A stretch of DNA of 64,000 bases from Paenibacillus sp. BK033 (GCF_004345425.1 NZ_SLVP01000002.1:248001-312000), one strand, 5' to 3'. Positions 51,843 through 62,400 are shown, numbered from the stretch's first letter. Numbers and translations: made by a program. The notes: generated by a model from the letters alone, not told the origin.

Positions 51843-53390
51843 ATGAAAAAAGTGATGATCGTTGACGATGAAATATTGATCCGCGAAAATATCCGGAGCT
51901 GCGTCGACTGGACGAAGGAAGGCTTTATCTACTGCGGAGACGCCCCGGACGGAGAACTCGCTTTGCCTCTCATCGAGCAGCAGCAGCCCGACATTCTGAT
52001 TACCGACATCAAGATGCCATTTATGGACGGTCTTGAATTAACGGCCATTGTCCGCAAACAGATGCCTCATATCAAAGTCATTATTATGAGCGGCCATGAT
52101 GAATTCCGTTACGCCCAGAATGCGATTCGCCTTGGCGTCGAGGACTACTGTTTGAAGCCGGTCAGCGCAGCCGAGCTGATTGAGCTTCTACGCAAGGTCA
52201 GCGTTAAAATTGATGAGGAGCAGAAAAAGCTTAAAGGCCAGGCAGTCACGAAAGAAAGGCTGCTTGCAGACTTGTGCGGCGGTTTAATGGGCGCTTCGGA
52301 GGCGATCGAAACGGCCAAAGAGCTGAATCTATCCCTCGCCTCTCGCTACTATGCCGCCGCTATTCTGGATGTCAGACCGGCTAATTCTGCCGATCAGCAG
52401 CTAGTAACCAGCGTCAGGAACGAGCTCGATCGACGGCTTGAACAACCTATCGAATGCTTATCCTATTACCGCAGCAAGACAGAGCTCGTCTATATTTTCA
52501 AGTGCAATTCCGCGGAAAGCCTGACAAGGTATCTCCATACGTTTCACACCGATGTCAGGCTGCAGCTCGAGCGGCAGTTCGGCTGCGAAATTTACGCCGG
52601 ACTGGGCAGTCTACACGAGCGGATTCAGGGCATTCATATTTCCTATCTGGAAGCGGAGGAAGACAAATACATTAGCCGGCTTACCCGGCTTAACCAAGCT
52701 TCGCTCCACGGCATTCACGAACCGATGGACATTGTCATCAACCGCAATCAGTTTCTTGAGTTTGCGAAGATCGGCATTCCCTCGGAGCGGGATGCTTTTG
52801 TAAGGGAGTTTGCGGCTCCGTTAAAATCCCTTCCTTTTAAGAGCAGCTACAGCTTCTATCTGTTCAACGACCTGACCTTGGAGGCGCTTCGATGCGCGAA
52901 GCAAACCTTCCGTACCGGCGCGGATCCGGGCTGCAGCGCTCCCCGGCTTCAGCAAGAGATTAAAAAGATAGCCTCCTGGGAGGACTGCTGCTTTTATTTG
53001 AACGTTCTGCTGCAAGAGCTCTGGCAATGGCGGTCGGAATCCTCAGACAAATATGGCGATGTCATCAATCAAGTGAAGGAATACATTCAAGCCCATTACA
53101 ATAATGAGCAATTATCGCTCAAGATGATAGCCGGCCAAGTGAGAATCAGCCCCAGCCATCTGAGCAAAGTTTTCAGCCAGGAAACCGGTCAGACGCTTAC
53201 CGAATACTTGACGCAGATCCGGATCGGCAAGGCGATGGAGCTCCTGAAGACGACCCGCAGCAAGTCTTTCGAGATTGCATTCGAAGTGGGTTATAACGAC
53301 CCTCATTATTTCTCCAACCTGTTCAAGAAAATGACGGGCATGACACCCAAGGAATACCGGAACCAGGGAGAAAAGGATGAGACGGCATGA
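51843..53390 (+). CDS. AraC-type response regulator of the sugar ABC locus
   Basis: 515 residues. Receiver domain with Asp8-Asp9, phospho-acceptor Asp55 (LITDIKMPFMDG) and Lys in YCLKPVS; a long middle region; C-terminal AraC domain (LSLKMIAGQVRISPSHLSKVFSQETGQTL and SFEIAFEVGYNDPHYFSNLFKKMTGMTPKEY). The start at 51843 is preferred (AAGGATGG upstream); an ATG 12 bases earlier is too near that site. It overlaps the start of the next gene by 4 bases. Probably activates the ABC operon and perhaps the alpha-galactosidase gene. Confidence 0.93.
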   Translation: MKKVMIVDDEILIRENIRSCVDWTKEGFIYCGDAPDGELALPLIEQQQPDILITDIKMPFMDGLELTAIVRKQMPHIKVIIMSGHDEFRYAQNAIRLGVEDYCLKPVSAAELIELLRKVSVKIDEEQKKLKGQAVTKERLLADLCGGLMGASEAIETAKELNLSLASRYYAAAILDVRPANSADQQLVTSVRNELDRRLEQPIECLSYYRSKTELVYIFKCNSAESLTRYLHTFHTDVRLQLERQFGCEIYAGLGSLHERIQGIHISYLEAEEDKYISRLTRLNQASLHGIHEPMDIVINRNQFLEFAKIGIPSERDAFVREFAAPLKSLPFKSSYSFYLFNDLTLEALRCAKQTFRTGADPGCSAPRLQQEIKKIASWEDCCFYLNVLLQELWQWRSESSDKYGDVINQVKEYIQAHYNNEQLSLKMIAGQVRISPSHLSKVFSQETGQTLTEYLTQIRIGKAMELLKTTRSKSFEIAFEVGYNDPHYFSNLFKKMTGMTPKEYRNQGEKDETA

Positions 53391-54340
53391 GACGGCTCAC
53401 GAGCTTGTTGATAATATTCACCCTGCTGCTAGGCGGCTGTTCCAACAATGGGACAGGAGAGCGGTCATTGCCGGCTGCACAAGGCTCCCCTTCGCCAAAC
53501 GGCGGCTTTACCAAGGAAAAAACCTTTGGCATTATTTATCCGATGACCTATCCGACTTATGAGCTAATTACGCTTGACGCTAACGAAACCGCAGCAAAAA
53601 ACCATGTGGCGTTAATCGTTAATGCGCCGGATGAGGCCAATACCGAGCAGCAAATCCGCATCATGGAATCGATGATCAAGCAAGGAATTGACGGCATAGC
53701 CATATCCCCCGTCGATTCCGCGGCGCTGACTCCCGTCATAAATAAAGCGGAGGCAGCAGGGATTCCCGTCGTTACCTTCGAATCGGATGCGCCGGGCAGC
53801 AAACGTACCGCTTACATCGGTGCGGACAACTTTATGACCGGTCGTCAAAGCGCCATGACGGTCAGCCGTCTTCTCGGGCATAAAGGCATGATCATTGTAG
53901 AAAACGGCATGGAGGAAATGCTGGGAATGAAGCAGCGACTGGAGGGCTTTCTCGATTATCTGGCTCAGGAATCGTCCATCGATGTGCTGGAGGTTCATCA
54001 TAATAGAGGCAGCGAGGAGCAGGCGATGAGCGATATCGAGACGATGATTGATGCCCATCCCCACTTTGATGCCTTGGTGGGACTAGACTACATCTCTGCT
54101 TCCGCATCTATCCTCATCTGGAAAGCAAAAGGGTTGAACAGGCTGGCTATATCGATGGGGGTTACCTCCACAAACAACGATGCCTTGATTAACGGGCAGC
54201 TAGCCGCCGTCATCTCGCAAAACGAAACCATTTGGGGACGGACGATTGTGGAGACGCTGCTCCTAGCAAGCAATGAAATGAAGGCGGATTCCATAATAAA
54301 TACGGGGATCGCTGAGCTGCGTGCAGACCAATTGCAATAA
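53387..54340 (+). CDS. Periplasmic-type sugar-binding lipoprotein linked to the sensor kinase
   Basis: 317 residues, lipobox LLGGC (Cys18), type-1 (LacI/RbsB-type) binding fold: 'FGIIYPMTYPTYELITLDANETAAKNHVALIVNAPDEANTEQQIRIMESMIKQGIDGIAISPVDSAALTPVINKAEAAGIPVVTFESDAPGS' region followed by YIGADNFMTGRQSA. It belongs to a different branch from the two transporter binding proteins, with no permease or ATPase of its own. The ATG overlaps the regulator's stop codon (ATGA), so it is translated with the sensor genes. Best read as a ligand-presenting partner of the kinase, as XylFII is for LytS/YesN in clostridia. A terminator follows. Confidence 0.88.
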   Translation: MRRLTSLLIIFTLLLGGCSNNGTGERSLPAAQGSPSPNGGFTKEKTFGIIYPMTYPTYELITLDANETAAKNHVALIVNAPDEANTEQQIRIMESMIKQGIDGIAISPVDSAALTPVINKAEAAGIPVVTFESDAPGSKRTAYIGADNFMTGRQSAMTVSRLLGHKGMIIVENGMEEMLGMKQRLEGFLDYLAQESSIDVLEVHHNRGSEEQAMSDIETMIDAHPHFDALVGLDYISASASILIWKAKGLNRLAISMGVTSTNNDALINGQLAAVISQNETIWGRTIVETLLLASNEMKADSIINTGIAELRADQLQ

Positions 54341-54351
54341 TAGTGGAAGAA

Positions 54352-54386
54352 AAATGGCGAACCCCATTGGAGTTCGCCATTTTTTT
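54352..54386 (+). terminator. Terminator of the sensor operon
   Basis: AAATGGCGAAC (54352-54362) pairs with GTTCGCCATTT (54372-54382), followed by further T residues to 54386. It is 11 bases past the stop codon and abuts the stop of the convergent alpha-galactosidase gene. Confidence 0.92.
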
Positions 54387-55665
54387 ATACCGTATCGAGT
54401 CTGTACAAAACGGCACCATGAGGTGCGATTACGGAAGAGAGCGAAGAGCTTAAGGTACCTAGAACCTCGCCGGTCCACAGGTTCTTCACGCTTGCATCTC
54501 CGTCCATCCCCAAATCGCCGAAGGATACGGATACTTCCGTTGCTTCTTCTCCGGTATTAAACATTGCCGCATATCTTTCCCCATTGCTTCCTTCCGCTGT
54601 CCAGACCACTCGATCGCCAATTCGCGATACTTGCCTTGCGCCAAAGCTGGCGCGGTGCATATGCAGCACATCCCGGTTCGTTAAGAGAGACAACGTCCAT
54701 TCGTCATTATCGCGCATTTCGCCGCCCATCATGAGCGGAGAACGGAAGATCGACCACAGGGTCATCATCGTCAGCTGCTCGTCGCGGGTGAAGTTCGTCC
54801 TGCGGTCCGGGTGCGAGCAGCGTACGCCGATGCGGCCAAGTGGCAGCATATCGCAATCCGGCCAATTGCCCGGCTTTGGACGTCCCTCCCAGGTTTTGCA
54901 GCGGTCGAACATGTCGAGCAGCAGCGGCCAGCGATCCCAGAAGTCATCGGTCATTCGCCACAGATTCGCGTTTTGTTCCAGGAAATCGGCATGCTTCACG
55001 GGTGCGGGACCCGGCGACAAGCTAAGTACGATTGGACGACCAACATGATCAATCGCTTTGCGAATCAGTTCAATCTCGCCGAGATGCGCTCCGCCATGCA
55101 GCCAGGAGTCGGCGATATCATCCACTTTGATGTAATCAACGCCCCACTCGGCGTACATTTCGAATAACGAATTGTAGTATTCCTGCGCGCCCTCCTTCTT
55201 GGCGTCCACCCCGTACATATCCGTATTCCAGCCGCAGAAGGAGCAGGTATGCGCGATATCGCGGGCTGTCACCGAAGTGCCTTTGATTGGCGTGTTATCG
55301 TGAACAGCCTGGCGCGGAATCCCGCGCATGATATGAATCCCGAACTTTAAGCCAAGGCTATGCACATAGTCGGCCAGCGGCTTGAAGCCTTTTCCGCCTT
55401 CCGAGGACGGGAACCGGTTCACCGCCGGAATAAGCCGGGAGTAATCATCCATTTCGAGCCGCACGAAGGGGCGGTAGAGATCCGATACGGCTCCCGGCTC
55501 GTACCACTGAATATCGACAACGACATATTCCCAGCCGAAAGCCTTCAGATGCTCCGCCATATAGTCGGCGTTACCGCGTACTTCGTCTTCCCTAACGGTT
55601 GCGCCGTAGCAATCCCAGCTGTTCCACCCAAGCGGCGGTGTTGGGGCAAATTCAAGATGCTGCAT
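54385..55665 (-). CDS. GH27 alpha-galactosidase
   Basis: 426 residues without a signal peptide, so cytosolic. GH27 hallmarks: PPLGWNSWDCYG at 10-21, YVVVDIQWYEP at 47-57, the nucleophile region YIKVDD (Asp182) and the acid/base region WRMTDDFWD (Asp240-241), then a C-terminal beta-sandwich. It removes terminal alpha-galactose (or beta-L-arabinopyranose in some members) from imported oligosaccharides. It lies beside a hexose importer and behind an AraC regulator. GGAGGG precedes the ATG. Repeated ATTCCTAT half-sites lie in its upstream region. Confidence 0.92.
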   Translation of the reverse strand: MQHLEFAPTPPLGWNSWDCYGATVREDEVRGNADYMAEHLKAFGWEYVVVDIQWYEPGAVSDLYRPFVRLEMDDYSRLIPAVNRFPSSEGGKGFKPLADYVHSLGLKFGIHIMRGIPRQAVHDNTPIKGTSVTARDIAHTCSFCGWNTDMYGVDAKKEGAQEYYNSLFEMYAEWGVDYIKVDDIADSWLHGGAHLGEIELIRKAIDHVGRPIVLSLSPGPAPVKHADFLEQNANLWRMTDDFWDRWPLLLDMFDRCKTWEGRPKPGNWPDCDMLPLGRIGVRCSHPDRRTNFTRDEQLTMMTLWSIFRSPLMMGGEMRDNDEWTLSLLTNRDVLHMHRASFGARQVSRIGDRVVWTAEGSNGERYAAMFNTGEEATEVSVSFGDLGMDGDASVKNLWTGEVLGTLSSSLSSVIAPHGAVLYRLDTV

Positions 55666-55692
55666 AATGACCCTCCTGTATTTGAAGCAAGA

Positions 55693-55733
55693 ATAGGAAT
55701 GAATTGCTGCTATATTCCTATATTAATTCCTAT
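55693..55733. promoter_or_regulatory. Three ATTCCTAT half-sites upstream of the GH27 gene
   Basis: ATAGGAAT at 55693-55700 (inverted), ATTCCTAT at 55714-55721 and ATTCCTAT at 55726-55733. The two direct copies are 12 bases apart and the first pair forms an inverted repeat. They lie between the start codon and the AraC gene and are candidate binding sites for that AraC protein. Confidence 0.45.
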
Positions 55734-55803
55734 CGGATGCGGCCATCTACAGTAATCTAACGTCATTCATAGTAAAATATTGCGCTTTTTCAAGCGAATC
55801 CAT

Positions 55804-56694
55804 CTAATCGAAATATACGCGGTTATAGACAAGCTGGCCTTCACCCTGACGGAAATTACCGGGCGTCTCCCCCGTGATTTTTCGAAACCATTTGATGAAA
55901 TAACTTCCGCCTGAATAGCCTACCTGCTCCGCGATCCGCTCCACGCTCCAGTCGGATTCCTTCAGCAGCCGGATCGCCTCCTTAATTCGGACCTGATTCA
56001 AATAATCGTTAGGCGAAACGCCTACCGTTTTGGTAAATTGACGGAGCAGATGATATTTCGACAAGCTAAGCTGATCGGCCAGTTGGTCAAGACTGATCAT
56101 ATTTTCGTAGTGCTTATCGATATAAGCGACGGCCTCTTTCACCTTTATCGGCCATTCCCTTGTATCGTCCTGAGGGGATAGCGCGAAGCGGCATAGCTCG
56201 GAGATGAATTGGTACACATAAGAAGAAGCCGTATAGGGCTCCTTGATCCGGCCGGCATAGGCTTCTTCGTACATGCTTTGCAGCAGCCGTATCGGCCGGC
56301 TAGCTCCCGGCAGGAACGGAGTGTCGCCGAGCTGCTTCTTCACTTCCTCCCAATTCGGGAGAATGAGGGAAGGACGAATCAATACGAATATAAAGGACCA
56401 ATGCGATCCGCCGGGCGGAAAATAATAACGGTGATCACCCGGAATTTCCGTCATAAACGCTTGTCCGGCCTGAATACGGATAGTCTCCGCTCCCCTCTCG
56501 TAAATCCCTTCCCCGTCAAACGTATATTGAAACAACAGCAGCGGTCCGTCGTTCCGGGTCCAACCGTCCCATCGGTAATGCTCATCTCGAATGACATCCG
56601 TTCCGATAGCGAACAGGTTGCATAAAGCCAGATGCTCCGGCATAGTAAAACGGAAACCAAACGTGCCCGTGCCTGTTAATTGACCTGCATTCAT
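55804..56694 (-). CDS. AraC-family regulator next to the alpha-galactosidase
   Basis: 296 residues. N-terminal AraC_binding cupin-like domain (IRIQAGQAFMTEIPGDHRYYFPPGGSHWSFIFVLI), C-terminal double helix-turn-helix (ISLDQLADQLSLSKYHLLRQFTKTVGVSPNDYL and WSVERIAEQVGYSGGSYFIKWFRKITGETPGNF). Likely an alpha-galactoside-responsive activator of the GH27 gene 138 bases downstream. It starts 14 bases after the MalT-like gene on the same strand, so both regulators are probably made from one mRNA. Ribosome binding site is weak (GCGGG). Confidence 0.9.
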   Translation of the reverse strand: MNAGQLTGTGTFGFRFTMPEHLALCNLFAIGTDVIRDEHYRWDGWTRNDGPLLLFQYTFDGEGIYERGAETIRIQAGQAFMTEIPGDHRYYFPPGGSHWSFIFVLIRPSLILPNWEEVKKQLGDTPFLPGASRPIRLLQSMYEEAYAGRIKEPYTASSYVYQFISELCRFALSPQDDTREWPIKVKEAVAYIDKHYENMISLDQLADQLSLSKYHLLRQFTKTVGVSPNDYLNQVRIKEAIRLLKESDWSVERIAEQVGYSGGSYFIKWFRKITGETPGNFRQGEGQLVYNRVYFD

Positions 56695-56708
56695 GCTTAT
56701 ACCCCGCT

Positions 56709-59300
56709 TTATTCGGGCAGCCCGATCAACTGGCGGGCTGCCGCAAGTGCCTGCGTCCGGGAAGATACGCCAAGTTTGGCGTAGATCCTCGACAGGTATA
56801 CCTTTACCGTGCCTTCCTTTAAAGCCAGCTTAGCCGCGATTTGCTTGTTAGGGGCCCCTTGCTCCAGCAGCTGCAGAATAAAGAGTTCTTGCTCGGTTAA
56901 CGGCTCGATTAACGACGGTTGCGGTTGAGAGGGATTCTCCTGCTCAGGGAAGCAAGCCAACAGCTTCTCCACGTAAACAAGCGAGACATCCTGCCAAATC
57001 GCTTGAGCCGTCTCTCGCTGCCGATGCTCCGCGTACGTATGCAGAAGCTTCTTCATTTGAATCCCCTCGTCAACAAAGCTGCGGATATAACCGTTCGATT
57101 CGCCCATGACAAGCGCTTCATGAAGCAGCTGCAATGCCGCGCTGCGATTGCCGCGCTGATATTCCGCCAAAGACTGAACAAGACTAATCTCCGTCCGCAA
57201 AAGAAGACAAGAGTCCTGCTCCAGCGACGATTCAATAAATTCCAATTGTCTCAACGCCTCGGTTGTTTTCCCCTGCGCGGTCAGTATTCGGGCATAGACC
57301 GTATATTCGATCCAACGGTTGGATGCCGGTTGAATGCGGTCCGACAGGCGCAGTCTGGAAATTTCGGCTTTCGCTTCCGCAAGCTTGTCTTCCTTCACGT
57401 AGAGGTGGGCACGGCTTGCGCGCAAAGGATACAGCCAGTGATACTCGCCTTTTTGTTCCGCCATTTGAACAGCTTCGTCGATGGCTTCATGGGCCTTCAG
57501 AAACTGGCCGGAAGCGGCATAAATGCGCGATAGCGTAATCCGGTTGGGAACAAACAAGCCCGCCGTCTGCCTGGCCCTGTCGGACAGCCCGATTTTGCGC
57601 GCCAGCTCCAGGCTGTCGCTTGGCCGGTTCCACTCGTAATACCCTTCGCATAAGGCTTGAACGACGTACAAATTAATGAGCGATTGCCCCCACCCGTGCT
57701 GCTCCAGCACGGATACGAACCGCTGACCGATCCGTTCGGTATCGGCCGATAAGATTCCTTTCAAGCCAAACGCCGTCCGCCTGACGAGCGGCTCCATCAT
57801 GTTGTAGTTAAAATTGTAGAAGATGGGATCCTCCGGCAGCACCCCTTGAAGCCGGTATCCGACAAACGAATCCCATTGCTCGTAACGCCCCGTATAGAAG
57901 AGCAGGTTCGACTGGAGGAACAACATGCCTCCCTGCAGCGGTTCAAGCTCGGCCGCGGTCTCTGGCTGCTCGTATCTTTTCTCCAGCTTCTCGACGGTCT
58001 CGGCGGAAAAATGCATTTGCCCCATCAGCAGATAAGCAAATGCCTGATACATTAATAAATTCGAAGGCATCGGAATGTGCTCGGAGACCGCCTCAATACG
58101 TTCAAGCAGCGAAGCAAGCTCGCCTTGTTTGAGCGCATCGGGAATATATTCTTCCAATCTATCGGCAGCTTCCTTGTAGCTCTCGCCGGCTATTGCATGA
58201 TCGATCGATTTATCAAGCATCCTTCTGGCAGCGAACGCCCTGCTTGCCGCAAGATGATATTGCAGCCATTGCTCTCGGCTCCGGGAGCGGAGCAGGCTCT
58301 TCAGAAATTCCGCAAAGAGCGAGTGATACCGGAACCAGCCGTTGTAATTATCCAGCGGAATAACAAACAAATTGAGCGCACGAAGCTGCTCCAGCATCTC
58401 GCGGCTGTCCGTGCGGTTAAACGCCTGATTGCAGACCTCCGCATCCATTCGGTCGAACACGCTGGTCTGCAGCAGGAAATCCGTCACGTCAGAAGGAAGC
58501 TTGTCGAGCACCTCCTGGAACAAATAAGAAGAGACCTTCTCATTGCTTCCGCCAAAGCCGGCGATAATCCGGTCTATATCCTGCTGATCCTGGAGCGTGA
58601 TGGAAGCGAGCTGAAGGCCGGCAACCCATCCTTCCGTTTTCTCGAGCAGCTTGCGGGTATGTCTTTGCTCCAGGTAAACGCCTGCGGATCTGCAAAATTC
58701 ATCGATTTCCTCTTGCGTGAAATGAAGCTGCCGCAGCCCGATTTCCGTCCGCTCTCCTCTCGCCAGCCATTTGGCCGCATCTAAGGAAATTTCGCCTCGG
58801 CTTGCAATAATGATCCGGTGACGGAAAGGCAAGTACTCTATAAAATATGCCAAGCTGTCATGGATCTCCGCGAGCTCAATATGATGATAGTCATCCAGCA
58901 CGAGAGCAATCGGTTCTTCGAGAGCTGCCAATTCGTTTAGTAGCGTATCGATAATCGCATTCACCGTTGTGCCCGTTACAAGCGCTCCAACTGCGGCAAG
59001 CGGATCTGTCAAGGAGGACGGCCCCGCTTCCATATAAGCATGCAATACGTACCGCCAAAATCTTGCTGTATCATTGTCTCTATCATCCAGGGACACCCAT
59101 GCCGTCTGCATGCGTGCGGAATGTGCCCACTGCGCGATCAGCGTGGATTTTCCCGAGCCCGCAGGAGCGCAGACCGTTACCATCCGGCCCCGCATTCCTT
59201 GCTCCAGCGAATCAAGCAATCTCTCCCGGATGATCAGATTCTTTTTAACGACAGGAAGCCGTATTTTTGTTTTTAACAGAATAGGTTGAGAGAATAACAT
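56709..59300 (-). CDS. MalT-like LuxR-family ATP-dependent regulator
   Basis: 863 residues. N-terminal STAND-type ATPase with Walker A APAGSGKST (45-53) and Walker B-like LVLDDYHHIE, a helical region rich in TPR-like repeats (~380-780), and a C-terminal LuxR helix-turn-helix (LTEQELFILQLLEQGAPNKQIAAKLALKEGTVKVYLSRIYAKLG). MalT-type proteins assemble on binding ATP and a sugar inducer. The inducer here is unknown; its place before the AraC and GH27 genes suggests galactoside control. ATG 59300 is chosen, with AAGGAG 6 bases upstream; in-frame ATGs at 59324 and 59354 lack one. Confidence 0.9.
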   Translation of the reverse strand: MLFSQPILLKTKIRLPVVKKNLIIRERLLDSLEQGMRGRMVTVCAPAGSGKSTLIAQWAHSARMQTAWVSLDDRDNDTARFWRYVLHAYMEAGPSSLTDPLAAVGALVTGTTVNAIIDTLLNELAALEEPIALVLDDYHHIELAEIHDSLAYFIEYLPFRHRIIIASRGEISLDAAKWLARGERTEIGLRQLHFTQEEIDEFCRSAGVYLEQRHTRKLLEKTEGWVAGLQLASITLQDQQDIDRIIAGFGGSNEKVSSYLFQEVLDKLPSDVTDFLLQTSVFDRMDAEVCNQAFNRTDSREMLEQLRALNLFVIPLDNYNGWFRYHSLFAEFLKSLLRSRSREQWLQYHLAASRAFAARRMLDKSIDHAIAGESYKEAADRLEEYIPDALKQGELASLLERIEAVSEHIPMPSNLLMYQAFAYLLMGQMHFSAETVEKLEKRYEQPETAAELEPLQGGMLFLQSNLLFYTGRYEQWDSFVGYRLQGVLPEDPIFYNFNYNMMEPLVRRTAFGLKGILSADTERIGQRFVSVLEQHGWGQSLINLYVVQALCEGYYEWNRPSDSLELARKIGLSDRARQTAGLFVPNRITLSRIYAASGQFLKAHEAIDEAVQMAEQKGEYHWLYPLRASRAHLYVKEDKLAEAKAEISRLRLSDRIQPASNRWIEYTVYARILTAQGKTTEALRQLEFIESSLEQDSCLLLRTEISLVQSLAEYQRGNRSAALQLLHEALVMGESNGYIRSFVDEGIQMKKLLHTYAEHRQRETAQAIWQDVSLVYVEKLLACFPEQENPSQPQPSLIEPLTEQELFILQLLEQGAPNKQIAAKLALKEGTVKVYLSRIYAKLGVSSRTQALAAARQLIGLPE

Positions 59301-59333
59301 ACGATCTCCTTTTAATTCCGACATATGATCTCT

Positions 59334-59339
59334 ATTATA
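59334..59339 (-). promoter_or_regulatory. -10 box of the MalT-like gene
   Basis: TATAAT on the minus strand, 34 bases before the start codon. The nearest -35-like hexamer (TTGAGC) is 20 bases away, so this promoter may be weak or need an activator. Confidence 0.45.
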
Positions 59340-59363
59340 CTGAATTTTCGACATGTATTGCTC

Positions 59364-59402
59364 AAAAGAAAAACCATTGCCCTTAATGCCGGCAATGGTT
59401 TT
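59364..59402 (-). terminator. Terminator of the giant SLH protein gene
   Basis: AAAACCATTGCC and GGCAATGGTTTT (59370-59381 with 59391-59402) form a 12-bp stem with a 9-base loop, followed on the minus strand by TCTTTTGAG. It lies 12 bases past the stop codon. Confidence 0.9.
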
Positions 59403-59414
59403 CTAACTTATCTT

Positions 59415-62400
59415 TTAAGTATGGTAGAATTCGATCATGCGCAGCAGCAGCACTGCCGCCTCCGCCCGGGTAGCTTCACCCGACGGCTCGAATCTGCCGT
59501 CTCCTCTTCCCTGCAATAAGCCTGCTTGCTGCAATGCGGCTACATAGCCGGCTGCCCAAGTCGGAATATCCGCGGCATCGGTAAACAAATCCTTCGCCTT
59601 CTCTGGCTCTGAAGGCTTAATACCCGCCGCTTTGGCCAGCATGGTCACAAGCTCCGCGCGGGTAACCTGCTCGTTTGGCCGGAACGAGCCATCCGCATAA
59701 CCGTTTACGATCCCGAATTGTTTCGCTCTGTCTATCGCTTGCGACGCCCACCCCGGGATGCCTTCCTTATCCGAGAACTCCGCTCCCGTTCCTGCAGGCG
59801 TTGACTTATCGATCACCGCATTCATCAGCATGGTGACGAATTCCGCTCGCGTGACATGCCCTTCCGGACGGAACGTACCGTCATTAAAGCCATGCACCAC
59901 TCCGCAGCCGTAGGCTTCCTTAACCGTCTCTTCCGCCCAATGCCCGGTCATATCGCCGAATCGGGATGAGCCGCCAGAGTCCGGTGTGCAAGCGATAAGC
60001 TCAAGCTTGCCTGGCTCATCCGGCTCCACCGGAGGCGGATTAACCGGATTGTATCTAGTAACTTTTACGGTATACGTCCGTACGGTTGTCCCATCCTGGG
60101 CAGTAACGCGAACCATAATGGTTTGTGTACCTACCGGCAAATCAATGATTTCGCCCAGCGGCTCTCCTTTGTCATTCAAAATATCGACTTTAGCGTTCGA
60201 ATCGCTTGGACCGGCCGTTACCTTTGTTTTCGAAACCGAATAGGTAACTCCTGTATAGTTCAGCATTGCTTCTTGGAACGGCTCATTCAAAACGATGTCG
60301 CTTAGCTTGAGCGCGCTCAAATTCGCGTTGCTGGATACAAGCTCAAAACGATACTCCGGAGAAAAATCGCTTTCGTTGCCTGCAGCATCCTTTGCTTGAG
60401 CCTGAACGACATGTCCTCCAATAGCGAGATCCTCCTCCGGAACAAAGCTCCAACTTCCGTTATCATCGGCTTCCGTCTCGCCAAAAAGCTCGCCATCCAG
60501 CTGAATGGTCACTTTAGCGTGTTTTTCGGCTGTTCCTGCAATTTCGGGCTTTGTTTGGTTCGTTATCGAATCTTCGGCCGGCTTATTGACCAACGGCACC
60601 GATGGAGCCGTCGTATCAATTACGAAATTCAGCCGCACAGTGTCTTCACTCACGTTTCCTGCCGAATCCGCTGCTTTGATGCTAACCTGATGAGCGCCGT
60701 CATGCAGACCCTCCGCAGGCGCAAAGGTCCATTCACCTTCTTCATTTACTTGAAAAGGCTCCATTGCCGTTTCGTCCAGCGTTAGTTGAATCCAAGCTCC
60801 CGGCTCCGCATTTCCGCGGAGGACCGGCTTGCCTGTACGGAGCAGAGCCCCTTCGGCTGGTGAGGATACCGTAGCCGATTCGGGAGCGGCTGTATCTATC
60901 GCAAATGTCACTTTTTCCGAGCGGGCTCCCGTATTCCCTGCTTCATCCTTAGCTACGGCATAAATCGTATGCTTGCCATCGGGCAATGCTTCAAGAAGCG
61001 TAAACGACCATGCACCCGATTCGTTGGCTTTTCCTTCTACAGCCTTAAGACTATCGATAAAGACGGTGATGGCTGCGCCTGCTTCCGCCGTTCCGGATAT
61101 CGCCGTATTGTTCATCCTCGTAACCGCCCCTTCCGCCGGAGCAAGAACAACGGGCGCTTCCGGCTCTGCGGTGTCTACCGTCCACGAGACCGAAGACGAG
61201 GCTTGACTCGCATTGCCCGCGGAATCCGCGGCCATTGCCTTCACCACATGAAGCCCATCCCTCAGCGCTTCGGTTACCGAATAGCTCCAATTGCCGTTTT
61301 CGCTTACCGTTACGGTTGTGAGCGTTGAACCGTCCAAATCTATAGTAACCTTCGCGCCAGCCTCTGCTTCTCCTTTTAACACCGGCTTGCTGCTGCCCGT
61401 TACTGAACCGTTAATTGGCGCTTCAATAACCGGTGCTCCAGGCGCTGTAGAATCAATGGTGAACGCCAGCGCAACGGACTCTTCTGCCGCATTTCCTACC
61501 GAATCTTCGATCGACACCTGCACGTGGTGAAGGCCGTCCGCCAATACGGAAACCGGCTGGTACTTCCATTTCCCTTGACCGTCGGTAGTGACAGCCGGCA
61601 GCTTTTGGTCATCGATTGAAATCGTAACTCGGGAATTTGCTTCGGCAGTTCCCGATATCTCCGGCGTGTTATCGCTTGTAACTTTACTGTTCTCCGGCGT
61701 TAATACGACAGGCAATAACGGCGGAGTCCGGTCAATGCGAACCTTCGTTTCTGCGATAAAACTGCTATTACCCGCTTTGTCAATCGACCTTGCGCTGACC
61801 GTACTCTCTCCCTCCGCCGTAACCGACAGCTCTCCTTCATAGTTCGTCCAATCCTTCGCGCCAGCCCCCGTTATGCGGTATTCGGTGCGGTCAAGGCCGG
61901 ATTCACCGCGATCGGAGCCTGCTGTAATCGTTACCTTTACGGAGCTTGCAGAAGTCCAATCCTCCGTATCGGGTACAACCGTCGGGGCCACAGGCAACGA
62001 TCGATCGATTTGCACCTTTTCTTCCCTTACCTCTCCAACATTCCCTGCTTGGTCAATGGTCCTTGCGCTGATCGTCGTCACGCCCTCGGCTTCAATGTCA
62101 ACCGTTTCGGAGTAGATCGTCCAATCCTTGGTTGTTGCCCCGGATAATCGGTACTCCGTTCGGCTTTCTCCCGATCCCCCTTGGTCTTCGCCGGACGCTA
62201 TCTCGACATTCACCCGATCCGCCGAAACCCAACCCGGTTTATTAATAACGATTTCCGGCGCGGTTGGGGCCGTTTTATCGAGGTAAACGTTTTGTTCCGC
62301 AATGTCGCTTATATTGCCTGCCTGATCCAACGTTCTTGCTTGAATCCTCGTCTTGCCTTCGGCAGTCACCTTAAATTTGCCGGCATAAGTCGTCCAATCC

